DNA of 64,000 bases from Dugong dugon (GCA_030035585.1 CM057462.1:95439234-95503233), one strand, 5' to 3'; positions 35,111 to 46,255 are shown, numbered from the stretch's first letter. Program-made: numbers and translations. The notes: generated by a model not told the origin, from the letters alone.

Positions 35111-35210
35111 TTCTGAGTAATCTGGTGTATGATATAGGGGAGTTACACAGAAATATCACTTTTGGTAACATTTTATCTCTTAAGCTTATTATATTAGATT
35201 TGTACTGTTT

Positions 35211-35397
35211 ATATGGTTAAGTGCTCAATTGCTAATGGAAAGACTTTCAGTTCGAACCCACTCAGTGTCTCCATGGAAGAAGGACCTGGTGATCTGCTCC
35301 CATAAAGATTACAGCCTAGAAAACCCTATATGGCAGTTCTAGTCTGTCACATGTGGTTGCAGTGAGTTGAAAATTGACTCAACAGCACTTAACAACA
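35211..35397 (+). mobile_element. AfroSINE, missing first bases
   Basis: TATGGTTAAGTGCTCAATTGC, CAGTTCGAACCCACTC, GACCTGGTGATCTGCTCCCAT, then TGGTTGCAGTGAGTTGAAAATT and CTTAACAACATC. Confidence 0.85.
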
Positions 35398-36063
35398 TCA
35401 AAAACATGTATCTTAAATACTTTATAATATATTAACAGAAAACAGTAATTTCATTGTAAGTTCTATCACATCCAAATTATTAAAAATAAGTGAAACTTAT
35501 TAGCAATCATTATCTCTTTCCCTACCCATGATTTATGATCTCCCATAATCACTTATATCACTTATCAATACTCTAATCTGCATAAAATACAGATTTATTT
35601 ACATTTCAGGAGAATAAAGGCAGACTATGTTGTAGACCAATTTGACCAAAAGAGTATCCTTATCTCTTTACATTAAATTACAATAAAATGCAGCAGATAA
35701 GTCTTTCTTATGAAAAATAAAAAAATTTTCTTTAATGAGAGTGACATATAATTCAGCACCCAAATAGGAACACTTTTGAGAGTGACATGAATAAATATTA
35801 AATGGAGAGATAATAAATCTGGGACATCATGCATGAAGAGGGACTTTCCTGGACAAACCTATCCTTAGTTGATCATTTAACTAACCAGTGTTCTTTATTT
35901 CACTGATTGTTAAACTGAACTTTCTTCTTATTATATAAAGGTACCTGAGTAAACAAAGTATTTTGTGTCCGTATCACAGTTTTCTCATTATTAAAGTTGA
36001 TTCTTAAATTTCCCTTTCTGAAAATTTGGTGGACTAGTGTTCTGAAGAATATTTCCTGGTATA
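35398..36063. other. AT-rich unassigned DNA
   Basis: No supported feature. Confidence 0.45.
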
Positions 36064-36073
36064 TATCACCAAA

Positions 36074-36225
36074 GGAGCCCTGGTGGCCTAGTGGTTAAGA
36101 GCTTGGCTGCTCACCAAAAGGCTGGCAGTTTGAATCCACCAGCTGCTCCTTAGAAACCTTATGGGACAGGTCTACCCTGTCCTATAGAGTTGCTATGAGT
36201 TGGAATCGACTCAACGGCAATGAGT
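36074..36225 (+). mobile_element. AfroSINE, short form, with target duplication
   Basis: GGAGCCCTGGTGGCCTAGTGG head and CTATGAGTTGGAATCGACTC tail. TATCACCAAA lies at 36064-36073 and 36226-36235, a perfect 10-bp duplication. The middle lacks about 45 bases that longer copies have (after GCTGCTCC), an internally deleted subtype. The copy at 52446 has the same gap. Confidence 0.92.
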
Positions 36226-36235
36226 TATCACCAAA

Positions 36236-36835
36236 AGTGCTTGACAAATTGTTTTAAAGATATAAATGAGCTACAGCAAAGTAAAGTCATGAAAAGTGGA
36301 GGACAGAAAAGACAAGAAAGTAGGAAACCAGCCACGTAAGGGAGCTTTGGAGCAGTATTTGCCCTGATAGTATCTTTGATCCTTTTGACCAAGAAATTTG
36401 GGTGTTAATGCTTTAATTGGGAGACCAGAGGCCATATCTGGGGCCTGAGTAAGCGGGAGGGTGGTTCAGAAAACACTTTTTTCAACTTGGGACCCTGAAA
36501 AATGATATCCTCAAGGGAAGAAAAATACTCTGTACAGAGCAAAAGAGAAGTTATTTGCCTTCTCAGCATTGACTGTGAGTCAAAACGTAAAAAGAAAAAA
36601 AGTCTTTCCTGAAAATTCTCAAACACAAGCCTCTTGCCCATCACTTTGAGAAAGAATTTACACTCCTGTGTGGTCTGTGAAGTTAAAATTAAAAAAAAAA
36701 TTTAGTTGAAAGTAGTCCCAGGTTGGTAGTGTCTGACAGGTGACTGACAGAAGCAAAAATAGATCCATTTTAGAGAAAATTACAATAAAGGTGGTCTTAA
36801 AAACATCATACAGATAAAGTTTCAGTCATATCAAG
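36236..36835. other. unassigned DNA
   Basis: No supported feature. Confidence 0.45.
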
Positions 36836-36839
36836 CTCA

Positions 36840-37840
36840 CACTCAGAAATCAAAAATAACAACAACAAAAATGTATAAAGCAGGAATCAGCAGAAACAAT
36901 ATGCTGCAAGACTAGATCCAATAAGATTCATTACTAGAATCAGCAGATAGTATCTTTAAAGCATGTTTAATATGCTTAAAGAATCAATGAAAGTATAAAA
37001 ATATGACCAGGAAGATACAAAAAAGGAAAACAACTTTTAGAAATAAAAATGTAATTACTGAAACTAGAACTCAGTGGATATACTGAATAGCAGATTACAC
37101 AGAGCTAAAGAAAATAGGAAATTAGAAGTTAAAGAAACTTCACCTATTGCATTATAGATGATTATTTTATTTTTAGTTCTCTACTTGTTATTCATTGCAG
37201 AATAAACTTCTGAATAACTCATGGATCAAAGAATAACTTATAATGGAAAATAGAAAACACTTAAAACTGAATATAAAAGTAAACCAGATCAAGACTCATA
37301 GGAATCCGCTAAAACAATATTTGAAGGAATTTTCTACCATAAACGATAACATTAGAAAATAAAAAGAAGTAAGCTTTAAAATACACAAACCAAGCATTAA
37401 ACTTAAGAAGTTAAAATAAAAACAATAAATCTAAGGAAAGTAGAAAGAAGGGGATTTTAAAAATAAGAGTAGGAACTCGTTAAATAGTAAACAAAGATAA
37501 AACAAAGAGGTTGGACAAATCAAATGTAATGTATAAAAAAGAATGAATATGTAATACTCATGTTGAAGTTATCCCAGCTATTCAAGATTTTAAATATTAG
37601 AAAATCAATGAATATAATTTTACACATTGTATTATTTAATGAAAGGAGAAAAAAGTATGAAAATCTCAATAGACATAGGAAGTGTGTTCAATAAAATTCA
37701 ACACCCATTCGTGATAACAATTCTTTGTAAATTGGGAATTGAAGGGTACTTCTGTAATCTGATACAGGTTTTTTCTTTAAACTCCACAGACAAATATCAT
37801 GTTCGATATGGTACCTATAATTTCTTTATTTGATAGTGAG
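36840..37840 (+). mobile_element. very old L1 LINE remnants (ORF1 and ORF2 pieces)
   Basis: AAATGTAATTACTGAAACTAG and CAGATTACACAGAGCTAAAG resemble L1 ORF1. From 37190, AATAACTCATGGATCAAAGAAT and ATATTTGAAGGAATTTTCTACC, then TCAATAGACATAGGAAGTGTG with CAACACCCATTCGTGATAAC, resemble ORF2 in order. No intact gene. Confidence 0.6.
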
Positions 37841-37899
37841 GACCAGCTTATACTGTAATAATATAAACCCCTGATAGGAAATATGTCATAGAAACAATA

Positions 37900-38075
37900 A
37901 AACTGTCCCATAGGGTTTTCTAGGCTGTAATCTTTATAGGAGCAAATTGCCAGGTCTTTCTCCTATGGAGATACTGGGTAGGCTCAAACCACTAACTTTT
38001 CGGTTAGCAGCCAAGTGCTTATGGGGTTGCTATCAGTAGAAAATCGACTCAGCGGTACCCAACAATAATAACAAC
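37900..38075 (+). mobile_element. AfroSINE with inverted 5' part
   Basis: From 37901 to about 38020 the SINE reads on the minus strand (CCCATAGGGTTTTCTAGGCTG to TCGGTTAGCAGCCAAGTGCTT). Then without a gap the 3' end follows on the plus strand (GGGGTTGCTATCAGTAGAAAA ... CCCAACAATAATAACAACAAC). This is the shape left by twin priming during insertion. Confidence 0.8.
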
Positions 38076-38540
38076 AACAAGGAAATAGGTATGTGTCTCC
38101 TCTATGGGTGCTAGGTTTATTGAGTTGCTTCTTAAAATAACAGTGAGTAGTTAACTTTTCCACTCCACAGTTGGGCCTCTATGGGTATCCGAGAGGTATA
38201 CGTTACTTGAAGTACTCCAGAGTTCTGTTTGCAATAGTGAGTTGGTGGTGGTGATGGTGGAGGTACAGTTTACAGTTGTCTGAATTTCACTGCCTGTGTT
38301 TTCAGGGCCCCAGATCAGAAAGCATTGCCTGAGAAGCATGAGAGAACTTGAGAATAAAATGAGACAGCATATTTAAAATTGGACTCTTCTGTAAAATTTG
38401 AGATGCATGATTATTGGAACTGGACTATAATACAGTACTTTATATCTGGTTAGTATGATGAGCTCAGAGAATGACATGAGCCTGCAAGAAGAATAGTGTT
38501 ATCTGATAAGCACTATTCTGCGGCCTTTGCAAATGTTCCC
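38076..38540. other. unassigned DNA
   Basis: A GGTGGTGGTGATGGTGG patch near 38244; otherwise nothing. Confidence 0.4.
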
Positions 38541-38544
38541 TTCA

Positions 38545-38720
38545 TAGAAAATTCAAGAACACTGTGAGGCAGGTATTACCTTCATTTCAGAGATGAAAGC
38601 ATTGCATGTATTATTTCATTCAATCATCATTATGTCCATTTCTCCATATGAGGAAACTGATACATAGAGAGATTAACTCCCTTCCCTCAAGGTACACAGC
38701 TAATGAATAGTAGTGGGTCT
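38545..38720 (+). repeat. two adjacent MIR3/L3-like fragments
   Basis: ACTGTGAGGCAGGTATTACC with TTCAGAGATGAAAG is followed by TTCTCCATATGAGGAAACTGA and GGTACACAGCTAATGAATAG. Confidence 0.55.
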
Positions 38721-39065
38721 CCTCTTACCCCCTACATTAAAATGTCTCCTACACATGTAGTCAAGAATTGCTCTGCTCAAAATTTATAAAGTGTTAAAGA
38801 CATTTTCCATCTGTCCTCTACATTTTATGCCATCTTGTCCATAGAGAGAGATAAGGTCACTGTGACATACTCACCTGTGTTATACTTCCCTGTGGATCAC
38901 ACCATCACCACACATGATGCACTAGGGCAAATCCTTCTCATGTTGTTAGAATGGCATGATTTAAAGTATACACAGTCCCTTTAAAAATCATTTTAAAATA
39001 ACTGTGTTATTTGGCTCCTTCTGGAGTTTTCACTCCTAGATTAAAAAAAAAAAAGAAAAAACTTC

Positions 39066-39625
39066 CATCTGTGGTCTTTGGAGGCAGACAAAATTGGGTT
39101 CAAATTCTAATTCTTCTTCTTACTAGTTATTTGTCCTTTGAAATGTGCTTAAACTCTCTAGTTCTCAGTTTCTTCACCTGTAAAATGATATCCCCATCTA
39201 TATCATAAGGTTGGTATACAGATAAAAGAAATATTGCATTTAATGTGCTTAGCATAGTACAGGTAGTCCCCAATTTACGCCTGGGTTCCATTCCGTTCCG
39301 ACAACTCTGTGGTAAATTGGTTCTGATATAAGTTGAATACCTCTTTTTTTTTTTTACTTTTCATTATTATTGCCTTTTATTATCAGTATCTTTGTAAATC
39401 TGATCTTTATTTGTCTTGGGGATTGGAAACATTGCATATGAACTTACAGATATGATGACATCAGCAAATTACACACCGCAGCATTGTATATAGTACAGAT
39501 TACTAACAATAAGATATAAAAAATATATAATAAACAGTCATAACTGTGGTTCGTTGTAACTCAAATATGTCATAGGTCGGGGACTACCTGTACTTGGCAC
39601 AGGTAAGAGCTCAATAAATGACTGT
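39066..39625 (+). repeat. MIR SINE split by a DNA transposon
   Basis: Left part 39066-39259 (GGAGGCAGACAAAATTGGGTTC, TTACTAGTTATTTGTCCTTTG, CTCAGTTTCTTCACCTGTAA, ATGTGCTTAGCATAG) continues at 39591 with TACTTGGCACAGGTAAGAGC and TCAATAAATGACTG. The two halves make one MIR once the element at 39260-39590 is set aside. Confidence 0.88.
39260..39590. mobile_element. Tigger-like Tc1/mariner MITE inserted in a MIR
   Basis: A 331-bp element with terminal inverted repeats CAGGTAGTCCCCAATTTACG and (reverse complement of the right end) CAGGTAGTCCCCGACCTATG. It is flanked by TA (39258-39259 and 39591-39592). No transposase is encoded. Confidence 0.88.
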
Positions 39626-39779
39626 AATTCTTAGTTCTATTTCCATGTTCATTTCCCTTTTGTGGTAACTCGGCCTTTAAAATCCTACATACATGTTCCT
39701 GGTTTAACATTTATTTTGTGCATTGGGAAATAAAGGCAAGAAATCTGTATCTAAGATTGGGCTGAGTCTTAAAGGCAGA

Positions 39780-39985
39780 AAGAGCCCTGCTGGCACAGTG
39801 TTTAAGTGCTCAGCTTCTAACTGAAAAGTCAGTGGTTCAAACCCACCAGTCATTCTATGGGAGAAAAATGTGACAATCTGCTTCCGTAAAGATTTACAGG
39901 CTTAGAAACCCTATGGGGCAGTTCTACTCTGTCCTATAGAGTTGCTATGAGTCAGAATCTACCCCATGGCAATGGGTTTTATTAA
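39780..39985 (+). mobile_element. AfroSINE, full length, with likely target duplication
   Basis: GAGCCCTGCTGGCACAGTG head, GTGGTTCAAACCCACC B box, GAGTTGCTATGAGTCAGAATC tail ending GGGTTTTA. The flanks TTAAAGGCAGAA (left) and TTAAAGGAAGAA (right) differ at one base. Confidence 0.9.
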
Positions 39986-40210
39986 AGGAAGAATAGCACC
40001 CTCCACAGGACAAAGTGAATCTGACAGCCATTTCATCAGTGGTCAAGAGGCCCTGCGAGGCAGTTGCAATTTAGAGAGAGTTGAGGATGGGAGGTTCAGT
40101 GTAGCTGCCACTTGCCGTGGTAGCAGAACCAGCTACATAATTTGTGACGCCCGGGGCAAAACGAAAACGTGGTGTTTTCTGTTCAAGAGCATTAAACCAA
40201 GCATGGAGCC

Positions 40211-40595
40211 TTGTTGGATTGAATTGTGTCCCCACAAAATGTATGTTGTAAATCCTAAACCCTTATATGGTTGTAATCACACTTGGGAATAGGACTTCCT
40301 TTGTTATGTTAATAAGGCCATATCCTTGTAGGGTGTGTTTTAAGCCAATCACCTCTGAGATATAAAAAGAGCAGATTAGGTGCAGAAAAGGAAATATAAA
40401 TGGAGGGGAAGATACTCGCCATGTGAAAATCTCTGAGGAACCCAGAAACAGAAACTGAAAAAAGACAAGGACCTTCCCCCAGAGCTGACAGAGAGAAAGC
40501 CTTCCCCTAGAGCTGACACCCTGAATTTGAACTGGTACCTTCCAGAACTGTGAGAAAATAAATTTCTGTTATAGCAGCACTAAGAAATGAATACA
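40211..40595 (+). mobile_element. solo LTR, MaLR (MLT1-like)
   Basis: TTGTTGGATTGAATTGTGTCC start, GGTTGTAATCACACTTGGGA, CCTTCCAGAACTGTGAGAAAA, AATAAATTTCTGTTATAGC end. Perfect 5-bp duplication GAGCC at 40206-40210 and 40596-40600. It contains its own polyadenylation signal. Confidence 0.88.
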
Positions 40596-40599
40596 GAGC

Positions 40600-40845
40600 C
40601 CTCTAATGGGTCTTTTATGTATGATCTCAAGTCAGAAAAACTCAATTTTGATTTGGCGCCTTGTTGGGAGGCACATTTGGAGCAGCTGTTTCCTTCCATG
40701 GGACACTTTTGCTCTATAAATAGACTGTATTTGCTTTCTCCTTTTAACATGATAGATTCACACATATTACTAAGAATAAAGACTCTCCACACAAGTAATT
40801 GCTTTTAGAATTTACTTCTTTCCTAAACGAAAAATACCAAATTTG
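40600..40845. other. unassigned DNA
   Basis: Overlapping 70-73 codon frames on both strands have no family features. Confidence 0.45.
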
Positions 40846-40849
40846 TCAT

Positions 40850-41010
40850 AATGGTTACCTCTGAGGAAGGAAGGAAAATACAGGGAAGGACAGGGGCTTC
40901 AACTCTATTTTTAATATTTTATCCCAATGTATAAGGAAGTGTTAAAATTCAATAAAATCAGTGGTAGATACACATGTACTGAACACTGTAAGTTTCTATG
41001 TTTATAATAT
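40850..41010 (+). repeat. L1M-like 3'-UTR fragment
   Basis: ATGGTTACCTCTGAGGAAGG and TCAACTCTATTTTTAATATT match a common old L1 3' end pattern. Confidence 0.45.
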
Positions 41011-41089
41011 TTCACAATAAAAGTATTTCCAAAGACACTAAACTAAGGAAATTATGGTTTTTCAAGTATAACTGTGGGGAGTTAAGACT

Positions 41090-41185
41090 AGAATTTGAAG
41101 TCCAGTTCTGCCATGCAGTGCAGTTCTGTGACCTTGGACAAATTACTCCAATTCCCTGTGCCTCTGTCAAGAGATTTCGGCTATT
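41090..41185 (+). repeat. MIR core fragment
   Basis: AGTTCTGTGACCTTGGACAAA and TTACTCCAATTCCCTGTGCC are the MIR core. Confidence 0.65.
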
Positions 41186-41287
41186 ATTTTCCGACCTTCA
41201 GGTTATCACCCCCATATTTTCCTGTTATTTCAGCTCCTGGCTCACTCTCACTCTCTCCATACTACTTATATCTTAATTCCTGGTGAT

Positions 41288-41415
41288 TAGATATAGATAG
41301 ATGTAGATGTAGATATAGATGTATAGGTATAGAGAGAGATACAGACACAGACATAGATATAATAGATAAATATATCAATAAAATAAATATACCAATAAAA
41401 AATAAATATATATTT
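41288..41415. repeat. ATAGAT-type microsatellite
   Basis: Imperfect ATAGATAGATGTAGATGTAG and AATAAATATACC units. It creates a spurious 83-codon minus frame. Confidence 0.85.
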
Positions 41416-41750
41416 CACTGCCTGGCTGCTAAAGCCCTTAATGTGTCTCCTCCAACAGTCTTGCTGTCCACCCAACATCAGACTCCTTACATTCCTACTG
41501 ATCCTGTAGATCTTGTCAAGACCATAACTGCTACCCATCTATAAACCTATTTTACTCCCTGATCACCATGTCTCATCTTTCCAGCTTAATTTCTCTAGGA
41601 TCCTGACTCCTAGTTCCAACAATCATCTGGCCCCTCCAGGGACCCCCAATCAATTAATCATTCTATCATTTTACTATTTCTCAGTGCCTTGAATCCTTTC
41701 TTGCTTCCAATCCAGCGTAAATGCCAGGGTCTGTATTTATAGTCACTTAC
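41416..41750. other. unassigned DNA, possibly an old repeat
   Basis: Pyrimidine-rich; resembles L2-type 3' sequence but I cannot support a name. Confidence 0.35.
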
Positions 41751-42525
41751 TTGCACCACCTGTCTGTCAGTTTATCATACTATGGTGGCTTGTGTGTTGC
41801 TATGATGCTGGAAGATATTCACCAGTATTTCAAATACCAGCAGGGTCACCCATGGTGGACACGTTTCAGCATAGCTTCCAGATCAAGACAGGCTAGAAAG
41901 AAAGACCTTGTGATCTACTTCTGAAAATTAGCCAATGAAAACTTTAAGAATAACAATGGATAAAAAAATTGAAGTTGTGAAAGATTTTATTCTACTTGGA
42001 TCAACAATCAATGTCCATGGAAGCAACAGGCAGTAAAACAAATTACATATTGCATTAGGCAGATCTGCTGCAAAAGACCTCTTTAAAGTTCTAAAAAGCA
42101 AAGATATCACTATGATGACTAAGGTGCACCTGACCCAAGCCATGGTCTTTTTAATCACCTCATATACATATTCACCAATCATCTGTTGGTTTGACATACT
42201 GTGGTGGCTTGCACATTGCTTTGATGCTGGAAGCTATGCCACCTGTATTTCAAATACCAGCAGGGTCACCCATGGTGGACAGATTTCAGCAGAGCTTACA
42301 AACTAAGACAGACTAGAAGGAGGGACCTGGCAGTCTACTTCTGAAAAAATTGGCCAGTGAAAACCTTATGAATAGCAGAGAACATTGCCTGATACACTGC
42401 TGGAAGATGAGCCCCTCAAGTTGGAAGGAACTCAAAAAATGGCTGGGGAAGAGCTGCCTCCTCAAAGTAGAGCAGACCTTAATGTCATGGATGGAGTCTA
42501 GCTTTCGGGACCTTCATGTGCTAAT

Positions 42526-43400
42526 GTGGCACAACTCAAAATGAGAAGAAACAGCTGCAAACATCCGTTAATAATAGGAACATGGAATGCACAAAGTATC
42601 AATCTAGGAAAATCGGAAGTCATCAAAAATGAAATGGAACACATAAAGATCAATATCCTAGGCATTAGTAGGCTGAAATGGACTGGCATTGGTCATTATG
42701 AATTGAACAATCATATGGTCTACTATGCCGAGAAAGACAAATTGAAGAGGAGTGGCATCGCATTCATCATCAAAAAGAACATTTCAAGATTTATCCTGAA
42801 GCACAATGCTGTCAGTGCTAGGATAATATCCATATCCCTACAAGGAAGACCAGTTAATATGAATATTATTCAAATTTACACACCAGCAACTATGGCCAAA
42901 AATGAAGAAATTGAAGATTTTTACCGAAATCTTTTTTCTGCAGTCTGAAATTGATCAAACATATAATCAAGATAATTGATAATTACTGGCGATTAGAATG
43001 TGAAACTTGGAAACAAAGAAGAAAGATTGGTAGTTGGAAAATATGGCCTTGGGGATAGAAATAGCACCGGAGATCATATGATAGAATTTTGCAAGACCAA
43101 TGACCTCTTCATTGCAAAACCTTTTCTCAACGACATAAATGGTGACTGTACATGTGGACCTCACCAGATGGAATATACAGGAATCAAATCGACTACATCT
43201 GTGGAAAAAGACAATGGAGAAGCTCAATATCATCAGTCAGAACAAAGCTAGGGGCTGAATGCAGAACAGACCATCAACTGCTCTTATATAAGTTCAAGTT
43301 GAAGCTGAAGAAAATTAAAACAAGTCCACAAGAGCCAAAATACGACTTCGAGTATATCCTACCTGAATTTGAAGACCATCTTGAGAAGACGAAGTAAAGT
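42526..43400 (+). pseudogene. RTE endonuclease domain relic
   Basis: The AP-like endonuclease nicks target DNA to prime reverse transcription. The start region reads MRRNSCKHPLIIGTWNAQSIN and is open to 42948 with LKWTGIGHYE. The G-D-W-N catalytic motif near 42990 is broken by a stop (Trp codon TGG now TAG). A following frame has RNQIDYI (43177) and the T-D-H motif (43269). At least two frame changes separate these pieces, so no protein is made. Confidence 0.85.
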
Positions 43401-43513
43401 ATTATAATGTAATATACAAAGATCTGGAGTTAGAAAACCATAAGGGAAGAACACACCCGGCATTTCTCAAACTGAAAGAACTGAAGAAAAAATCCAAGTC
43501 TCGAGTTGCAATA

Positions 43514-45111
43514 TTGAAGGATTCTACAGGGGAAATATTCAACAACTCAGGAGGCATCAAAAGAAGATGGAAGGAATATACAGAATCACTGTACCGAAAA
43601 GAATTGTTTGATATTCAGCCATTTCAGGAGGTAGCAAATGATCAAGAACCGATGGTACTGAAGGAAGAAATCCAAACTGCACTGAAGGCATTGGCAAAAA
43701 ACAAAGCTCCAGGAATTGACAGAAGACCAGCTGAGATGTTTCAACAAATGGATACAGCACTGGAAGTGCTCACTCAGCTATGCTAAGAAATTTGGAAGAC
43801 AGCTACCTGGCCAACTGACTGGAAGAGATCCATATTTATGCCATTCCAAAGAAAGGTGATCCAACCGAATGTGGAAATTATCAAACAATATCATTAATAT
43901 CACACACAGGTAAAATTTTGCTGAAGATCATTCAAAAGTGATTGCAGCAGTACATCAACAATGAACTGCCAGAAATTCAAGCTGGATTCAGAAGAGGATA
44001 TGGAATGAGGGATATTATTACTGATGTCAGATGGATCTTGGCTGAAAGCAGAGAATACAGACAGATGTTTACCTGAGTTTTATTGACTATGCAAAGGCAT
44101 TCGACTGTATGGATCATAACAAATTATGGATAACATTGTGAAGAATGGGAATTCCAGAACATTTAATTGTGCTCATGCAGAACCTATACATAGACCGAGA
44201 GGCAGACATTTGAATAGAACAAAGGGATACTGTGTGGTTCAAAATCAGGAAAGGTGTGCATCAGGGTTGTATCCTTTCACCACACTTATTCAAACTCTTT
44301 GCTGAGCAAATAATCAGAGAACCTGGGCTATGTGAAGAAGAAAACAGCATCAGGATCGGAGGAAGACTCGTTAACAACCCGCAATATGCAGATGACACAA
44401 CCTTGCTTGCTAAAATTGCAGAATACTTGAAGCACTTACTGATGAAGATCAAAGACTACAGCCTTCAGTATAGATTACACCTCAACATAAAGAAAACAAA
44501 AATCCTCACAACTGGACCAATAGCAACATCATGATAAGTGAAAAAAGATTAAAGTTGTCAAGGATTTCATTTTAGTTGGATCCTCAATCAACGCCATGGA
44601 AGCAGCGGTCATGAAATCAAACAATGTATTGCATTGCGCAAATCTGCTGCAAAAGACCTCTCTTAGGGGTTAAAAAGCAGAGAAGTCACTCTGAGGACTA
44701 AGGTGTGCCTGACCCAAACCGTGGTATTTTCAATCACCTCATATGCATGCAAAAGCTGGACAATGAATAAGGAAAACTGGAGATGAATCGAGGCCTTTGA
44801 ATTATGGTGTAGGTGAATAATATTGAGTATACCATGGACTGCCAGAAGAACGAACAAATCTGCCTTGGAAGAAGTATAACCAGAATGTTCCTCAGAAGCA
44901 AGGATGGTGCTACTTCGTCTCACATACTTTGTACTTTATCAGGGGGCTCAGTCTCTGGAGAGGGACATCACACTTGGTAAAGCAGAGGATCATTGAAAAA
45001 AGAGGAAGGCCCTCAAGGAGATGGACTGACACAGTGGCTGCAACAGTGGGCTCAAACATAGTAATGATTGTGAGGATGGCACAGGGTATTGTTTTGTTCT
45101 GTTGTCCATAG
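43514..45111 (+). pseudogene. RTE reverse transcriptase and C-terminal domain relic
   Basis: Open pieces: 43514-43786 with ALAKNKAPGID (RT region 1), then shifted frames across the FIDYAKAFD region near 44080, then 44232-44534 with KIRKGVHQGCILSP and the catalytic YADDTTLL at about 44388. The C-terminal part after 44600 retains SYACKSW-like and DTVAATVG sequence in broken frames. Catalytic residues remain, but several stops (for example at 43953 and 44144) inactivate it. Confidence 0.88.
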
Positions 45112-45574
45112 GGTCGCTATGAGTCAGAACCAACTAGACAGCATCTAACAACAACATCAACATATGCATGTGAAAGCTGCACAATGAAAAAAGAAGACAG
45201 AATAAGAATTGATGCATTCCAACTGTGGTGTTGGTGTAGAATATTGAATATACCATGGACTGCCAAAAAAACAAACAATTTGGTCTTAGAAGAAATACAT
45301 TTGGAATGCTCCTTAGAAGCAAGAATGGTGAGATTTTGTCTTGCTTACTTTGGAGGCATCATCAGGAAAGACCAATTGCTAGAATAGGACGTCGTGTTTG
45401 GGAAAGGGTCAGCAAAAATGAGGAAAACCATCAGTGAGATGGATTGACACAAATAGCCTCAACAATGGACTCAAACATATCAAAGGTCACAGAGATGGCA
45501 CAGGACTGGGAAATGTTTCGTTCTGTTATACATAAGGTTACCATGACTCGGGATAGACTAGATGCCACATACTC

Positions 45575-46255
45575 AATTTCCTTTCCCGTCTTTCTCATTT
45601 TGCCTGCATGCAAAACCACAGCCCTGGCTAAATGTAAATCTTCGCTGTCCCATGCCTGCATCTTAGCTGCAGGAGAGTAGGGAAAAATACTTGGCCATGC
45701 TGACTGAAATCACCTTAAATACGTACAAAGAACCCCAAGTGTGTTCTTAATGCTTCCGGGTAATTGTCCTGTATTTCCCTTGTTACTATGGTCAGTGTGT
45801 AGTAAGTGCTAATACTAACAGGTATATGTGTACAATGGGAAAAAAGGAGAGACTGTTTAAAATTGGAAAGTGTGAAATTATAAATATTGCAAATGGATGA
45901 ATTTGCAGTATAGGGAGAAGGAAAGATTCTGAAAGACAGCAGTTAAATCATGCCATAGGTAATAAGCACAGTTTTTCAGCAAGACCTTAGGAAATATTAT
46001 GAGCAAAATGTATACCTTTTAAGAACATTGCTAGAGAATCAGAATCCATGCTGGAAGCCCACTAACCTAATGTGCATTCAGGAGAAAGTTTAAAGTTTGT
46101 TGAAGGACTAAAGACTAAGCAAGGTGAAATTGCTATTGATGAAAACACCAGTGCAGCTCTTGAATGTACAATGGTTCAAGGTCTATTGGATTCTGTATAA
46201 CATCAAAAGAGTGGCAAGGAAACAAACAGGCACTAGGCCATTTTGTAGTTGCCCT
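45575..46255. other. unassigned repeat-poor DNA
   Basis: No recognised element; no coding support. Confidence 0.4.

Larger units (their letters stand above)
42170..45160 (+). mobile_element. near-full-length RTE LINE nested in the older copy
   Basis: About 3.0 kb from the leader (CATCTGTTGGTTTGACATAC) to GGGTCGCTATGAGTCAGAAC and CTAACAACAACATC. The host RTE sequence on its two sides overlaps by CATATACAT (42161-42169) and CATATGCAT (45161-45169), a 9-bp target duplication with one change. Compared with the copy at 47361 it lacks about 230 bases near 43383. Confidence 0.92.
41752..45572 (+). mobile_element. older RTE copy, internally deleted, split by a younger RTE
   Basis: Left piece 41752-42169: RTE 5' leader (TATGGTGGCTTGTGTGTTGC to TAGCCAATGAAAACTTTAAG) joined near 41955 straight to the C-terminal region (AAAATTGAAGTTGTGAAAGA). 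That skips about 2.2 kb, including endonuclease and reverse transcriptase. Right piece 45161-45572 resumes with CATGTGAAAGCTGCACAATG and ends ATAAGGTTACCATGACTCGG. Without the insertion it is about 0.83 kb, a LINE-derived non-autonomous form with both termini. Confidence 0.85.

Noticed and set aside
41288..41415. CRISPR-like or satellite array
   Set aside because: Simple ATAGAT/GATGTA microsatellite without spacers.
42526..42948. host endonuclease-like gene
   Set aside because: Flanked by RTE leader and RTE RT and bounded by a target duplication; it is a LINE relic.
41752..45572. ruminant or reptile origin suggested by BovB-like LINEs
   Set aside because: The abundant AfroSINE family sharing the LINE 3' end points to Afrotheria; no ruminant Bov-tA-type SINEs seen.
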